64,000 nt of DNA from Lawsonibacter hominis (GTDB lineage Bacteria; Bacillota; Clostridia; Oscillospirales; Oscillospiraceae). Location of the stretch: assembly GCF_014287895.1 (NCBI RefSeq), contig NZ_JACOPP010000004.1:124001-188000 (forward strand), read 5' to 3'. Numbering within the stretch: position 1 is the stretch's first letter; every line of letters begins with the position of its first letter. Under the pieces are notes generated by a model. The model had not been told where the DNA came from and did not search any database. It saw only the letters and a program-made list of their open reading frames with translations. Position numbers and translations under genes: made by a program. Below, piece by piece: positions 1 to 8,450 of this stretch.

Positions 1-856
1 CCAGGATGGTGCCAAGCTGCGCACCTTTGTAGAGCAATGCCTCCGCAACGGGGATCGTACCGAAAATATCCGCGTACATGGGAGCGCCGGCCAGTACCGC
101 AAGAAGCACGCCGAACGGGTTGCCGCCGCCTAAAACAGCTTCGATCCAGCGTTCCGGAATCCAGTTATGGACGACCGCGCCGATCCCCACTCCAATCAGG
201 ATATAGGGGAACACCTTTCGGAAGGTGGACGCGGTCTGCTCGTTCGCGTACTGCAAACGCTCCCGTTTTGTCAGTGCGGGGCAATCCGCCTCCACGCTTC
301 CCGCCTTGCGGATGAAGTCCTCCACATAGGCCTCCATGTGCAGTTTTTCAATCATTGTTCCGCCGGCCACTGCAATCACCAGCCCTATGATGACATAGAC
401 AACGGCAACCTTCGCGCCGAAAACGCTCATAAGCAGCATAAGGCTCCCCAGGTCCACCATCGGAGAGGAGATCAAAAACGAGAACGTTACCCCAAGCGGC
501 AGTCCCGCGCCGGTAAAACCGATAAAGAGCGGGATGGAGGAGCATGCGCAAAAGGGCGTCACAGTCCCCAGCAGGGCAGATACGACATTCGCCCCCACGC
601 CATGAAAACGGCCTAAGATCTTCTTGCTGCGCTCAGGCGGAAAATAGCTCTGGAGATACGATATCGCAAAAATCAGTCCGCACAGCAGTACCGTGATCTT
701 GATGCCGTCGTAAAGGAAAAATTGAACGCTTCCCACCCAACGTGCGCCCGTGTCCAGTCCCAGGGCAGTCAAGAGAGCTCCCACCAGCCTGTTCAGCCAG
801 TTCATTCCAAGGACCTCATTCTGAATCAACTGCCACAGAGCCCGTAAAACCTGCAA
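1..856 (-). CDS. YraQ/UPF0718-family permease (3' end cut by the window)
   Basis: Reading the minus strand from 856 gives about 285 codons without a stop, running off the window edge. The start is a TTG at 856-854 with a GGAGGG site six bases upstream (868-863); the ATG at 860 is in another frame and stops after 14 codons. The product is a multi-pass membrane protein with the segment TPFCACSSIPLFIGF, which matches the conserved cysteine motif of UPF0718 permeases, followed by a loop and further helices (YILIGVGIGAVVHNW, GAPMYADIFGTIPIAEALL). Members of this family sit beside ArsR regulators and are proposed metal, arsenic or organic-ion exporters. It is transcribed from arsR towards the left edge with its own operator (881-900). 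Family assignment is firm; the substrate is not known. Confidence 0.9.
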   Translation of the reverse strand, partial: MQVLRALWQLIQNEVLGMNWLNRLVGALLTALGLDTGARWVGSVQFFLYDGIKITVLLCGLIFAISYLQSYFPPERSKKILGRFHGVGANVVSALLGTVTPFCACSSIPLFIGFTGAGLPLGVTFSFLISSPMVDLGSLMLLMSVFGAKVAVVYVIIGLVIAVAGGTMIEKLHMEAYVEDFIRKAGSVEADCPALTKRERLQYANEQTASTFRKVFPYILIGVGIGAVVHNWIPERWIEAVLGGGNPFGVLLAVLAGAPMYADIFGTIPVAEALLYKGAQLGTIL

Positions 857-880
857 GCATATCCCTCCGTTTCGCTGTTC

Positions 881-900
881 ATATCAAATTTTTTTGATGT
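881..900 (-). promoter_or_regulatory. Probable ArsR operator in front of the permease
   Basis: ATATCAAA-TTTT-TTTGATGT is an inverted repeat with 7 of 8 paired bases and a 4-bp spacer. It has the same half-site and spacing as the perfect palindrome at 1262-1285 in front of arsR. It lies about 25 bases upstream of the permease TTG start, where a bound repressor would block transcription. The repressor identity is inferred from the neighbouring gene. Confidence 0.65.
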
Positions 901-936
901 GTTTTCGAAAAAAATTTTCCCGTTCCGCCGCCCCTC

Positions 937-1251
937 CTATCGGCAACAGTCCTCTTCGCCGCTTGGTCCCAGGTCCGGCGTGGTAAGCTTCATCAGCAGT
1001 TCCGCCGCGGCGCCGCGCCCGGTGTCGCTCAGGCGGTAATGGGTCCATTTCCCCTCCTGCCGGCTCGCGACGATCCCCGATTCACATAGAATCTTCATAT
1101 GGTAGGAGACGGCGGACTGCCCCATCTCCAGCCGGTCCATCAGCACACAGGCACATTTTTCACCGCTGCGGAGCAGTTCCAGAATCGCAAGGCGTTTGGG
1201 ATCGCACAGTGCCCGGAACACCTTTGCATGTTTCTGATGATCTGTCACCAT
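937..1251 (-). CDS. ArsR/SmtB-family metal-responsive repressor
   Basis: The gene encodes a 104-residue winged-helix protein of normal ArsR length. The N-terminal half has the DPKRLAILELL helix typical of the family and the recognition helix is around GQSAVSYHMKIL (residues 44-55). EKCACVLMD puts Cys33 and Cys35 in the alpha-3 region, where arsenic or cadmium sensors bind metal, and a C-terminal Cys-Cys pair (102-103) may contribute. It sits upstream of and co-directional with the permease, with 80 bases between them, and a perfect palindrome lies 10 bases before its start, so autoregulation is likely. The inducer (arsenite, another thiophilic metal or an organic) cannot be read from the sequence. 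Confidence 0.9.
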   Translation of the reverse strand: MVTDHQKHAKVFRALCDPKRLAILELLRSGEKCACVLMDRLEMGQSAVSYHMKILCESGIVASRQEGKWTHYRLSDTGRGAAAELLMKLTTPDLGPSGEEDCCR

Positions 1252-1261
1252 GTCCTCCCCC

Positions 1262-1285
1262 TTACATCAAAAATATTTGATGTAA
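1262..1285 (-). promoter_or_regulatory. Perfect palindromic operator of arsR
   Basis: TTACATCAAA-AATA-TTTGATGTAA has perfect 10-bp arms and a 4-bp spacer, 10 bases upstream of the arsR start. The form and position are typical of ArsR autoregulatory operators. It pairs with the similar site at 881-900. Confidence 0.75.
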
Positions 1286-1432
1286 TTCATCTTATGCCAA
1301 CGCCGCCCGTTTGTCAACCGCTTTTGGGCATACCGGCCCGTCCCGGCTGGTCTTGGCCCGATCAGGCCTACCTCCTTCCCTTCCGGTCATCACCCGCCGG
1401 CGGCTCCGCCCCGCCTGACGGCCCCTTTTGCC

Positions 1433-1476
1433 GCAGGGGAACGCCCGCGCCGGTAACGGCGCGGGCGTTCCCCTGC
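1433..1476 (-). terminator. Strong hairpin just after the Mo-hydroxylase gene
   Basis: A 19-bp perfect inverted repeat (GCAGGGGAACGCCCGCGCC, loop of 6) starts 8 bases beyond the stop codon of the minus-strand xdhD-like gene. There is no good T-tract on either side, so it may act as a weak terminator or an RNA-stabilising hairpin. Confidence 0.5.
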
Positions 1477-1483
1477 GATGGCG

Positions 1484-4060
1484 CTAGTTCTTTGTCCGGC
1501 TGTAAGGCGTATTTTCCAGCGGCAGGGTGGTGCGGAAGTTCCCGTCCCAGCGGTAATAGGCGTTCTGGACGGCGGGGGCGGTGGGGATGGAGGTGATCTC
1601 TCCGATGCCCACGGCCCCATAGGCCAGCGGCTCCGGGTTGGCCTCCACGATGATGGAGCGCACGTCCGGCGTCTTGTCCGCTCGGAACAGGCCCAGGGTG
1701 CCGAATTTGGCGGCAGGCCGTCCTTCCTCCAGGGGGAACGCCTCCGTCAGGGCGTAGCCCAGACTCATGACCACGCCGCCCTCGATCTGTCCCTCCACGC
1801 TCAGGGGATTGATGGCCCGGCCCACGTCGTGGGCGGCCACCACCTGCTCGATGGTGCCGTCCTCCCGCAGGCACACCACCTGGGTGGCGTACCCGTAGGC
1901 CACATGGGAGACCGGATTTGGCTTGTCCGCGCCCATGGGATCGGTCTTGGCCAGATACTCCCCCAAAAATTCCCGCCCCTCCAGCTCTTCCAGGGTCTTT
2001 CCCCCGTCCAGCTCGGCCTTGATCTGCACGCAGGCCCGGCGGCAGGCCTCGCCGGTGATGAGGGTCTGGCGGGAGCCCGAGGTGGTGCCCGCGTCGGGGG
2101 CGTTGTTGGTCTCCGCATTGGGGTAGACGATGCGCTCCCGGCCCACGCCCAGGGTCTCGCAGGCGATCTGCTCCAGCACGGTGCCCAGTCCCTGTCCGAT
2201 GCAGGAGGCCCCGGAGCGCAGATAGAGCTTTCCGCCCTCCACGGTAATGCGGCAGCGGCCCCAGTCGGGCAGGCCTACGCCCACCCCGGCGTTTTTCATG
2301 GCACAGGCGATGCCCGCGTAGGGATGGCTGTCGTAGAGGGGCTTTACCGCCTCCAGCGTCTGCACCAGGGCGGTCCCGGGGCAGGCGATCTGGCCGTTGG
2401 GCAGCACCTGGCCCGGGCGAATGGCGTTGCGGTAGCGGATCTCCCAGGGGGAGATGCCCACCGCCTCGGCCAGCAGGTTCAGGTTGCACTCGGCGGCAAA
2501 GCAGCTCTGGGTAACGCCGAAGCCCCGGAAGGCCCCGGCGGGGGGGTTGTTGGTGTAGACGGCGGTACCGTCGATATCGATCACCTGATAGTTGTACGGC
2601 CCGGCGGCATGGGTGCAAAGGCGCTGGAGCACCGGCCCGCCCAGGCTGGCGTAGGCCCCCGTGTCGGTGACCACCACCGCCTTCATGGCGGTGAGCCGGC
2701 CGTCCGCGCCGCACCCGGTGGTAACCTCCATCCAGGCCGGGTGGCGCTTGGGGTGGACCAGGATGCTCTCGTCCCGGGTGAGCTTCACCTTCACCGGCCG
2801 GCGGGTGTGGTAGGCCAGCAGCAGGGCATGATGCTGGACGCTCACATCCTCCTTGCCGCCGAAACCGCCGCCCACCAGCGCGTTGACCACGTGGATGCGC
2901 TCCGGCTCCCAGCCCATCATCAGGGCGCACTCGTGCTGGGTATCGTAGGTGCCCTGATCGCTGGAGTAGATAAGAGCGCTCTCCCCGTCCGGGTCCATCA
3001 GGGCCACGGCGCACTCCGGCTCCAGAAAGGCGTGCTCGGTAAAGGGGGTGAAATACGTCCGGGTGACCACATGGGCGGAGCGGCGCAGCGCCTCCTCCGC
3101 GTCGCCCCGGACCAGATGTTCATGGGCCAGCACGTTGGACGTGCCGCTCTCATGCACCAGGGGCGCCCCCTCCGCCAATGCCTGCTGGGGTGAAAACACT
3201 CCGGGCAGCACCTCGTATTCCACCCGGATGAGGGCCTTGGCCTGTTCGGCGATCGCCCGGGTCTCGGCGGCCACCAGGGCGACCGCGTCCCCCAGATAGT
3301 GGGTCAGGCGGCCTACGGGCACCAGCGCGTCCCAGTCGTGCTTCAGGTGGCCCACCTTGGAGGAGCCGGGGATATCCGCCGCGGTGAGCACCGCGTGGAC
3401 GCCGCTCAGGGCCTTTGCCGCGCTGGTGTCGATGGAGAGCACCCGGGCCCGGGGATACGCCGCGCGCAGGGCGGAGCCGTAGAGCATGCCCTCCATCTGG
3501 ATATCGTCGGCGTATTTGCCCCAGCCCTGTACCTTCTCCGGCACGTCCAGGCGGTGGGCCCGCTGGCCCACGCCGGTGACCGCCGGAGCGGACAAATGCT
3601 CCGCCCCCTCCCGGAAGAGCCGGGCGGCCAGAAGGATGGCGTCGATGATTTTTTTATACCCGGTGCAGCGGCAGATATTGTTGCGGATGGCAACGGCCGC
3701 CTCGTCCCGGGTGGGATCCGGGTTCCGATCGATGAGGCCCTTGGCGCACAGCACCATCCCCGGGATGCAGAAACCGCACTGCACCGCGCCCGCCGCGCCG
3801 AAGGCGTAAGTGTAGACCTCCTTCTCCCGCGGGCTGAGGCCCTCCACGGTGACGATGGCCCTTCCCTGGAACTTGGATATCTTCTGCACGCACGCTTTCA
3901 CCGGCTTCCCATCCGCCAGGACGGTACAGGTGCCGCAGGCGCCCTGACCGCACCCGTCCTTTACCGAAGTCAGCCCCATGCCCCGCAGCAGCTCCATCAG
4001 AGAGCCGTCCTGCTCCGTCTGTACCTGCGCGCCGTTGACCGTGAGGGTAAACATGGCCAT
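1484..4060 (-). CDS. xdhD: Molybdenum hydroxylase, XdhD-type (selenium-dependent xanthine/purine dehydrogenase family)
   Basis: The 858-residue protein fuses an N-terminal ferredoxin-like [2Fe-2S] domain (Cys37, 42, 45, 57), an all-helical second [2Fe-2S] domain (Cys95, 98, 130, 132 in QCGFC and CRC) and a long molybdopterin-binding region with GGFGGKED and, near the C-terminus, GAVGIGEITS carrying the likely catalytic Glu. No FAD domain is present, so electrons must pass to a separate partner that is not in this window. The architecture and length fit the XdhD / Se-dependent xanthine dehydrogenase family. The reading frame starts at 4060, but the ATG at 4054 is better spaced (8 bases) from AAAGGAG. 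It is divergent from ygeX, matching the E. coli yge-xdhD gene set. The substrate is probably a purine or hydroxylated purine by family and context. Confidence 0.85.
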   Translation of the reverse strand: MAMFTLTVNGAQVQTEQDGSLMELLRGMGLTSVKDGCGQGACGTCTVLADGKPVKACVQKISKFQGRAIVTVEGLSPREKEVYTYAFGAAGAVQCGFCIPGMVLCAKGLIDRNPDPTRDEAAVAIRNNICRCTGYKKIIDAILLAARLFREGAEHLSAPAVTGVGQRAHRLDVPEKVQGWGKYADDIQMEGMLYGSALRAAYPRARVLSIDTSAAKALSGVHAVLTAADIPGSSKVGHLKHDWDALVPVGRLTHYLGDAVALVAAETRAIAEQAKALIRVEYEVLPGVFSPQQALAEGAPLVHESGTSNVLAHEHLVRGDAEEALRRSAHVVTRTYFTPFTEHAFLEPECAVALMDPDGESALIYSSDQGTYDTQHECALMMGWEPERIHVVNALVGGGFGGKEDVSVQHHALLLAYHTRRPVKVKLTRDESILVHPKRHPAWMEVTTGCGADGRLTAMKAVVVTDTGAYASLGGPVLQRLCTHAAGPYNYQVIDIDGTAVYTNNPPAGAFRGFGVTQSCFAAECNLNLLAEAVGISPWEIRYRNAIRPGQVLPNGQIACPGTALVQTLEAVKPLYDSHPYAGIACAMKNAGVGVGLPDWGRCRITVEGGKLYLRSGASCIGQGLGTVLEQIACETLGVGRERIVYPNAETNNAPDAGTTSGSRQTLITGEACRRACVQIKAELDGGKTLEELEGREFLGEYLAKTDPMGADKPNPVSHVAYGYATQVVCLREDGTIEQVVAAHDVGRAINPLSVEGQIEGGVVMSLGYALTEAFPLEEGRPAAKFGTLGLFRADKTPDVRSIIVEANPEPLAYGAVGIGEITSIPTAPAVQNAYYRWDGNFRTTLPLENTPYSRTKN

Positions 4061-4158
4061 GTCTCCTTTTCTTTGATCTTATGGCTCTAGCTTAACACCG
4101 AAAATGTACAAAGGCAACCATTCCTGCACCGTCAATTTTAACAAAAATCTAAAAAACT

Positions 4159-4175
4159 TTTTTGTTGCACAAAAA
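4159..4175. promoter_or_regulatory. Possible operator between xdhD and ygeX
   Basis: TTTTTGT-TGC-ACAAAAA is a perfect 7-bp inverted repeat in the AT-rich divergent intergenic region, 17 bases upstream of the ygeX -35 box. Its position would let one regulator act on both sides. No regulator gene is adjacent, so the assignment is speculative. Confidence 0.35.
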
Positions 4176-4191
4176 TTTTTTTGGAAACCTA

Positions 4192-4219
4192 TTGACTTGC
4201 AGATTTCCCGTGCTATGAT
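4192..4219 (+). promoter_or_regulatory. Sigma-70 type promoter of the ygeXYW unit
   Basis: TTGACT (4192-4197), a 16-bp spacer and TATGAT (4214-4219) lie 35 bases before the ygeX start. Confidence 0.6.
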
Positions 4220-4254
4220 GGGGACAGAACATAGAAATCGGAGGCGCAGTCGCA

Positions 4255-5469
4255 ATGAAAGACCGGATCAAATGGGCCGTCAACCACATGCCCAAAAGCG
4301 ACGACGGGCAGCTGCCCGTCATGTCCCTGACCAATGTGGCCAAGGCCCGCTTTTTTCACAGCAGCTTTCCCCAGTACTCCATCACTCCGCTGGCCCGGCT
4401 GGACGGTATGGCCGCTTATCTGGGCCTGGCGGGCCTGTTCGTAAAGGATGAGAGCTTCCGTTTCGGTCTGAACGCCTTCAAGGTGCTGGGCGGCTCCTTT
4501 GCCATGGCGCGGTACATCGCCAAGGAGATGGGCCGCGACGTGTCGGAGATGACCTATGACTATCTGACCAGCGAGGCCCTGCGCCGGGACTTCGGCCAGG
4601 CCACCTTCTTCACTGCCACCGACGGCAATCACGGCCGCGGCGTGGCCTGGGCGGCCCACAAGCTGGGCCAGAAGGCGGTGGTCCATATGCCCAAGGGCAG
4701 CTCGCAGGCGCGGTACGACAACATCGCCAAGGAGGGCGCCGCCGTCACCATCGAGGACGTGAACTACGACGACTGCGTGCGCATGGCTGCCGCCGAGGCG
4801 GAGGCCACTCCCCACGGCGTCATCGTACAGGACACCGCCTGGGACGGCTACGAGGAGATCCCCGCCTGGATCATGCAGGGCTACGGCACCATGGCCAGCG
4901 AAAGCGCCGACCAGCTGCGTCAGATGGGCATAAACCGTCCCACGCATGTGTTCGTCCAGGCGGGCGTGGGCAGTCTGGCGGGCGCGGTCATCGGGTACTA
5001 CGCCAACCTCTTCCCCAACGACCCGCCCAAGTTCATCGTCATGGAGGCCCAGGCGGCCGACTGTCTCTACCGGGGCGCCCTGGCCGGGGACGGCGCGCCC
5101 CGCATGGTGGACGGAGACCTGACCACCATCATGGCGGGGCTGGCCTGCGGCGAACCCAACACCATCTCCTGGGACATCCTGCGCAACCACGTCAGCGCTT
5201 TCGTCTCCTGCCCCGACTGGGTCAGCGCCCGGGGCATGCGGATGCTCGGGGTACCCGTCAAGGGCGACCCGGTGGTCATCTCCGGCGAGTCCGGAGCGGT
5301 GGGCATGGGTCTCATTGCCGCGCTGATGGAGAACGACGAATACCAGGACCTGCGTCAGGCCATCGGCCTGGACCGCTTCTCCCAGGTGCTTCTTTTCTCC
5401 ACTGAGGGCAACACCGACCCCATGAAGTTCCGCAAGGTGCTCTGGGACGGCGAATATCCCACGGTTTAG
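4255..5469 (+). CDS. ygeX: Diaminopropionate ammonia-lyase
   Basis: The 404-residue PLP enzyme converts 2,3-diaminopropionate to pyruvate and ammonia. The fold-type II PLP site is visible as ESFRFGLNAFKVLGGSFA, with Lys76 as the expected Schiff-base lysine, and TDGNHGRGVAWAA and GVGSLAGAVIGYY as further cofactor-loop motifs. Length agrees with E. coli YgeX. The start ATG at 4255 follows a GGAGGC-like site. It leads a co-directional series ygeX-ygeY-ygeW-yqeA and is divergent from the molybdenum hydroxylase. In published work on gut anaerobes, as I recall it, this set is linked to anaerobic urate/purine breakdown with diaminopropionate as a late intermediate; that role is inference here. Confidence 0.93.
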   Translation: MKDRIKWAVNHMPKSDDGQLPVMSLTNVAKARFFHSSFPQYSITPLARLDGMAAYLGLAGLFVKDESFRFGLNAFKVLGGSFAMARYIAKEMGRDVSEMTYDYLTSEALRRDFGQATFFTATDGNHGRGVAWAAHKLGQKAVVHMPKGSSQARYDNIAKEGAAVTIEDVNYDDCVRMAAAEAEATPHGVIVQDTAWDGYEEIPAWIMQGYGTMASESADQLRQMGINRPTHVFVQAGVGSLAGAVIGYYANLFPNDPPKFIVMEAQAADCLYRGALAGDGAPRMVDGDLTTIMAGLACGEPNTISWDILRNHVSAFVSCPDWVSARGMRMLGVPVKGDPVVISGESGAVGMGLIAALMENDEYQDLRQAIGLDRFSQVLLFSTEGNTDPMKFRKVLWDGEYPTV

Positions 5470-5533
5470 CAGCGTTAAATCATGGGGCCCCGGGTTCCCT
5501 TACCGGCCCGGGGCGAGCGGACCGCCCCTGCGC

Positions 5534-5564
5534 CAAGCGGTTTGCCCGTTGGGCAAACCGCTTG
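5534..5564. repeat. Perfect 14-bp palindrome between ygeX and ygeY
   Basis: CAAGCGGTTTGCCC-GTT-GGGCAAACCGCTTG forms a strong hairpin in the 178-base gap between ygeX and ygeY. There is no T-tract. It could be an RNA processing or stabilising element. A related shorter palindrome, also beginning CAAGCGG, occurs near 12237 and 55370. Confidence 0.6.
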
Positions 5565-5647
5565 TACGCGCCGCCCGGCGCCTCGCTGCGCGGGGGCTTT
5601 CCATGGCAATCAATCACGATATGGATGAATGATGGAGGGAAACAATC

Positions 5648-7060
5648 ATGGATTACGAGCAGATCAAGAAAGCAGCCCAGGGCTATCAGGCCGACATGAC
5701 CCGCTTTTTGCGGGCCATGATCTCCCACCCCAGCGAAAGCTGTGCGGAAAAAGACGTCGTGGCCTGCATCCGCTCTGAGATGGAACAGCTGGGGTATGAC
5801 CAGGTGGAGGTGGACGGCCTGGGCAATGTGATCGGCTGGATGGGCGACGGTGACAAGATCATTGCCATCGACTCTCACATCGACACCGTGGGCGTCGGCA
5901 ACCGGAGCAACTGGACGGACGACCCCTACGAGGGCTGGGAGGACGACGCGGTGATCTACGGCCGCGGCGGCTCCGACCAGGAGGGCGGCATGGCTTCCGC
6001 GGTCTACGGCGCCAAGATCATGAAGGAGCTGGGACTGATCCCCGCAGGCTACAAGATCATGGTGGTCGGCTCCGTGCAGGAGGAGGACTGCGACGGTATG
6101 TGCTGGCAGTATATCGTCAACAAGTTCTTCCCCGCCAAGGGCATCCGGAAGGAGCAGGTGGAGTTCGTCATCTCCACCGAGCCCACCGACGGCGGCATCT
6201 ACCGGGGCCACCGGGGCCGCATGGAGATCCGCGTGGACGTGAAGGGCGTCTCCTGCCACGGCTCCGCTCCCGAGCGGGGCGACAACGCCATCTACAAGAT
6301 GGCCGACATCCTCCAGGACGTGCGCGCCCTCAACGAGAACCCCGCCGATGACGGCGCTGCGATCAAGGGCCTGGTGAAGATGCTCGACCCCAAGTACAAC
6401 CCCGAGCACTATGAGGACGCCCGCTTCCTGGGCCGGGGCACCTGCACCACCTCACAGATCTTCTACACCTCCCCCAGCCGCTGCGCCGTGGCCGACTCCT
6501 GCTCCATCTCCATCGACCGCCGCATGACCGCCGGCGAGACCTGGGACTCCTGCCTGCAGGAGATCCGGGACCTGCCCAGCGTGAAGAAGTACGGCGAGGA
6601 TGTAACGGTATCCATGTACATGTACGACCGCCCCTCCTGGACCGGCGAGGTCTACGAGACCGAGTGCTACTTCCCCACCTGGATCAATAAGGAGCGCGCG
6701 GCCCACGTCCAGGCCCTGGCGGACGCCCACCACGCCCTGTGGGGGGAAACGCGCATCGGCCACGCCGACGCCGACCCCAAGCGGGACGCCATGCACCTGC
6801 GTGAGGGCCGCCCGCTCACCGACAAATGGACCTTCTCCACCAACGGCGTGGCCATTCAGGGCCGATACGGCATCCCTTGCGTGGGCTTCGGTCCCGGCGC
6901 GGAGAGCCAGGCCCACGCCCCCAACGAGATCACCTGGAAGCAGGACCTCGTTACCTGCGCCGCCCTGTACGCCGCCGTTCCCGGCCTGTACCGGGAGGAG
7001 AACAAAACCGCCGACGTGACCCAGTTCCGGGCCGGCAAGACGAACAACGACATCAAATAA
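5648..7060 (+). CDS. ygeY: YgeY-family selenium-metabolism-linked M20 hydrolase
   Basis: The protein has 470 residues and the M20 metallopeptidase fold: AIDSHIDTVGVG (metal His and Asp), GRGGSDQEGGMASAVYG (bridging Asp), SVQEEDCDG (Glu pair), and a lid domain followed by a C-terminal His. Overall it matches the YgeY subfamily, a hydrolase found with selenium-dependent molybdenum hydroxylases. It probably removes an amide or ureido group from a purine-derived intermediate upstream of diaminopropionate. It lies 178 bases after ygeX and 76 bases before ygeW, all on the same strand. Family identity is confident; the exact substrate is not shown by sequence. Confidence 0.9.
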   Translation: MDYEQIKKAAQGYQADMTRFLRAMISHPSESCAEKDVVACIRSEMEQLGYDQVEVDGLGNVIGWMGDGDKIIAIDSHIDTVGVGNRSNWTDDPYEGWEDDAVIYGRGGSDQEGGMASAVYGAKIMKELGLIPAGYKIMVVGSVQEEDCDGMCWQYIVNKFFPAKGIRKEQVEFVISTEPTDGGIYRGHRGRMEIRVDVKGVSCHGSAPERGDNAIYKMADILQDVRALNENPADDGAAIKGLVKMLDPKYNPEHYEDARFLGRGTCTTSQIFYTSPSRCAVADSCSISIDRRMTAGETWDSCLQEIRDLPSVKKYGEDVTVSMYMYDRPSWTGEVYETECYFPTWINKERAAHVQALADAHHALWGETRIGHADADPKRDAMHLREGRPLTDKWTFSTNGVAIQGRYGIPCVGFGPGAESQAHAPNEITWKQDLVTCAALYAAVPGLYREENKTADVTQFRAGKTNNDIK

Positions 7061-7136
7061 TTCACAAAGTTTTTTTCCTAAGTTTAGCATCCTTCCCACC
7101 AATCCATCATTTACAATAGAAAAGGAGAATACGATC

Positions 7137-8336
7137 ATGGATGCCACGCTTCACAGCTATATCGACAAGCTGAACCAGCTCAACTTCAAGGAGATGTATG
7201 AGAACGACTTCTTCCTGACCTGGGAGAAATCCGACGATGAGATCGAGGCCGTCTTCACCGTGGCCGACGCTCTGCGCTACATGCGGGAGCACAACATCTC
7301 CACCAAGATCTTTGAGTCCGGCCTGGGCATCTCCCTGTTCCGGGACAACTCCACCCGCACCCGCTTCTCCTTTGCCAGCGCCTGCAACCTGCTGGGCCTG
7401 GAGGTCCAGGACCTGGACGAGGGCAAGAGCCAGATCGCCCACGGCGAGACCGTCCGTGAGACCGCCAACATGATCTCCTTCATGGCCGACGTGATCGGCA
7501 TCCGGGACGACATGTACATCGGCAAAGGCAACAAATACATGCACGACGTGGTGGACGCCGTCACCCAGGGCCACAAGGACGGGGTGCTGGAGCAGAAGCC
7601 GACCCTGGTCAACCTGCAGTGCGACATCGACCACCCCACCCAGTGCATGGCCGACATGCTGCACATCATCCACGAATTCGGCGGCGTGGAGAACCTGAAG
7701 GGCAAGAAGGTCGCTATGACCTGGGCCTATTCTCCCAGCTACGGCAAGCCTCTCTCCGTGCCTCAGGGCGTCATCGGCCTGATGACCCGCTTCGGCATGG
7801 ACGTGGTGCTGGCCCATCCCGAGGGCTACGAGGTCATGCCCGAGGTGGAAGCCGTGGCCGCTGCGAACGCGGAAAAGGCCGGCGGCACGTTCCGGCGCGT
7901 GAATTCCATGGCCGAGGCCTTCCAGGACGCGGACATCGTGTATCCCAAGAGCTGGGCTCCCTTTGCCGCCATGGAGAAGCGCACCGACCTATACGCCCAG
8001 GGCGACAGCGAAGGCATCAAGGCCCTGGAAAAGGAGCTGCTGGCGCAAAACGCCCAGCACAAGGACTGGTGCTGCACCGAGGAACGGATGAAGACCACCC
8101 GGGACGGCAAGGCGCTGTACCTGCACTGCCTGCCCGCCGACATCAACGGCGTATCCTGCGTGGACGGCGAGGTGGAGGAGAGCGTCTTCGACCGCTACCG
8201 CGAGGCGCTGTACAAAGAGGCCTCTTACAAGCCCTACATCATCGCCGCCATGATCTTCCTGGCCAAATGCAGAGATCCCCAGGCCGTGCTGAAGGCCCTG
8301 GAGGAGCGCGGCACCCAGCGTTGGTTCAACAAGTAA
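7137..8336 (+). CDS. ygeW: Knotted carbamoyltransferase YgeW
   Basis: This 399-residue protein belongs to the aspartate/ornithine carbamoyltransferase superfamily. The carbamoyl-phosphate loop is SLFRDNSTRTRFSF and the second signature LYLHCLPAD occurs near the C-terminus. The insertions and overall length match the knotted YgeW branch rather than OTC or ATC. Run in the catabolic direction, such an enzyme would phosphorolyse a ureido compound to give carbamoyl phosphate, which the adjacent carbamate kinase could use to make ATP. An AAAAGGAG site precedes the ATG. The native substrate (a ureido derivative of diaminopropionate is the likely one) is inferred from gene context. Confidence 0.9.
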   Translation: MDATLHSYIDKLNQLNFKEMYENDFFLTWEKSDDEIEAVFTVADALRYMREHNISTKIFESGLGISLFRDNSTRTRFSFASACNLLGLEVQDLDEGKSQIAHGETVRETANMISFMADVIGIRDDMYIGKGNKYMHDVVDAVTQGHKDGVLEQKPTLVNLQCDIDHPTQCMADMLHIIHEFGGVENLKGKKVAMTWAYSPSYGKPLSVPQGVIGLMTRFGMDVVLAHPEGYEVMPEVEAVAAANAEKAGGTFRRVNSMAEAFQDADIVYPKSWAPFAAMEKRTDLYAQGDSEGIKALEKELLAQNAQHKDWCCTEERMKTTRDGKALYLHCLPADINGVSCVDGEVEESVFDRYREALYKEASYKPYIIAAMIFLAKCRDPQAVLKALEERGTQRWFNK

Positions 8337-8450
8337 CGCGTCCGGCGTTGCTTTTGGATACCTGTTCCCCTTTCTCTGGCCCGTCCGCATCCATTTTGTG
8401 GGCGGGCCGTCCCTTTCACCTTCAAGCGACCAAAGGAGGTTGTCTCTGTC

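Noticed and set aside
1478..3193. A 571-codon plus-strand frame inside the xdhD-like gene
   Set aside because: Antisense to a gene with clear Fe-S and molybdenum motifs; no ribosome site and a composition typical of antisense shadows.
4183..4202. Possible sigma-54 site before ygeX (GG and GC pairs)
   Set aside because: The distance between GG and GC is 14 bases, not the 10 needed, and a better sigma-70 promoter overlaps the same segment.
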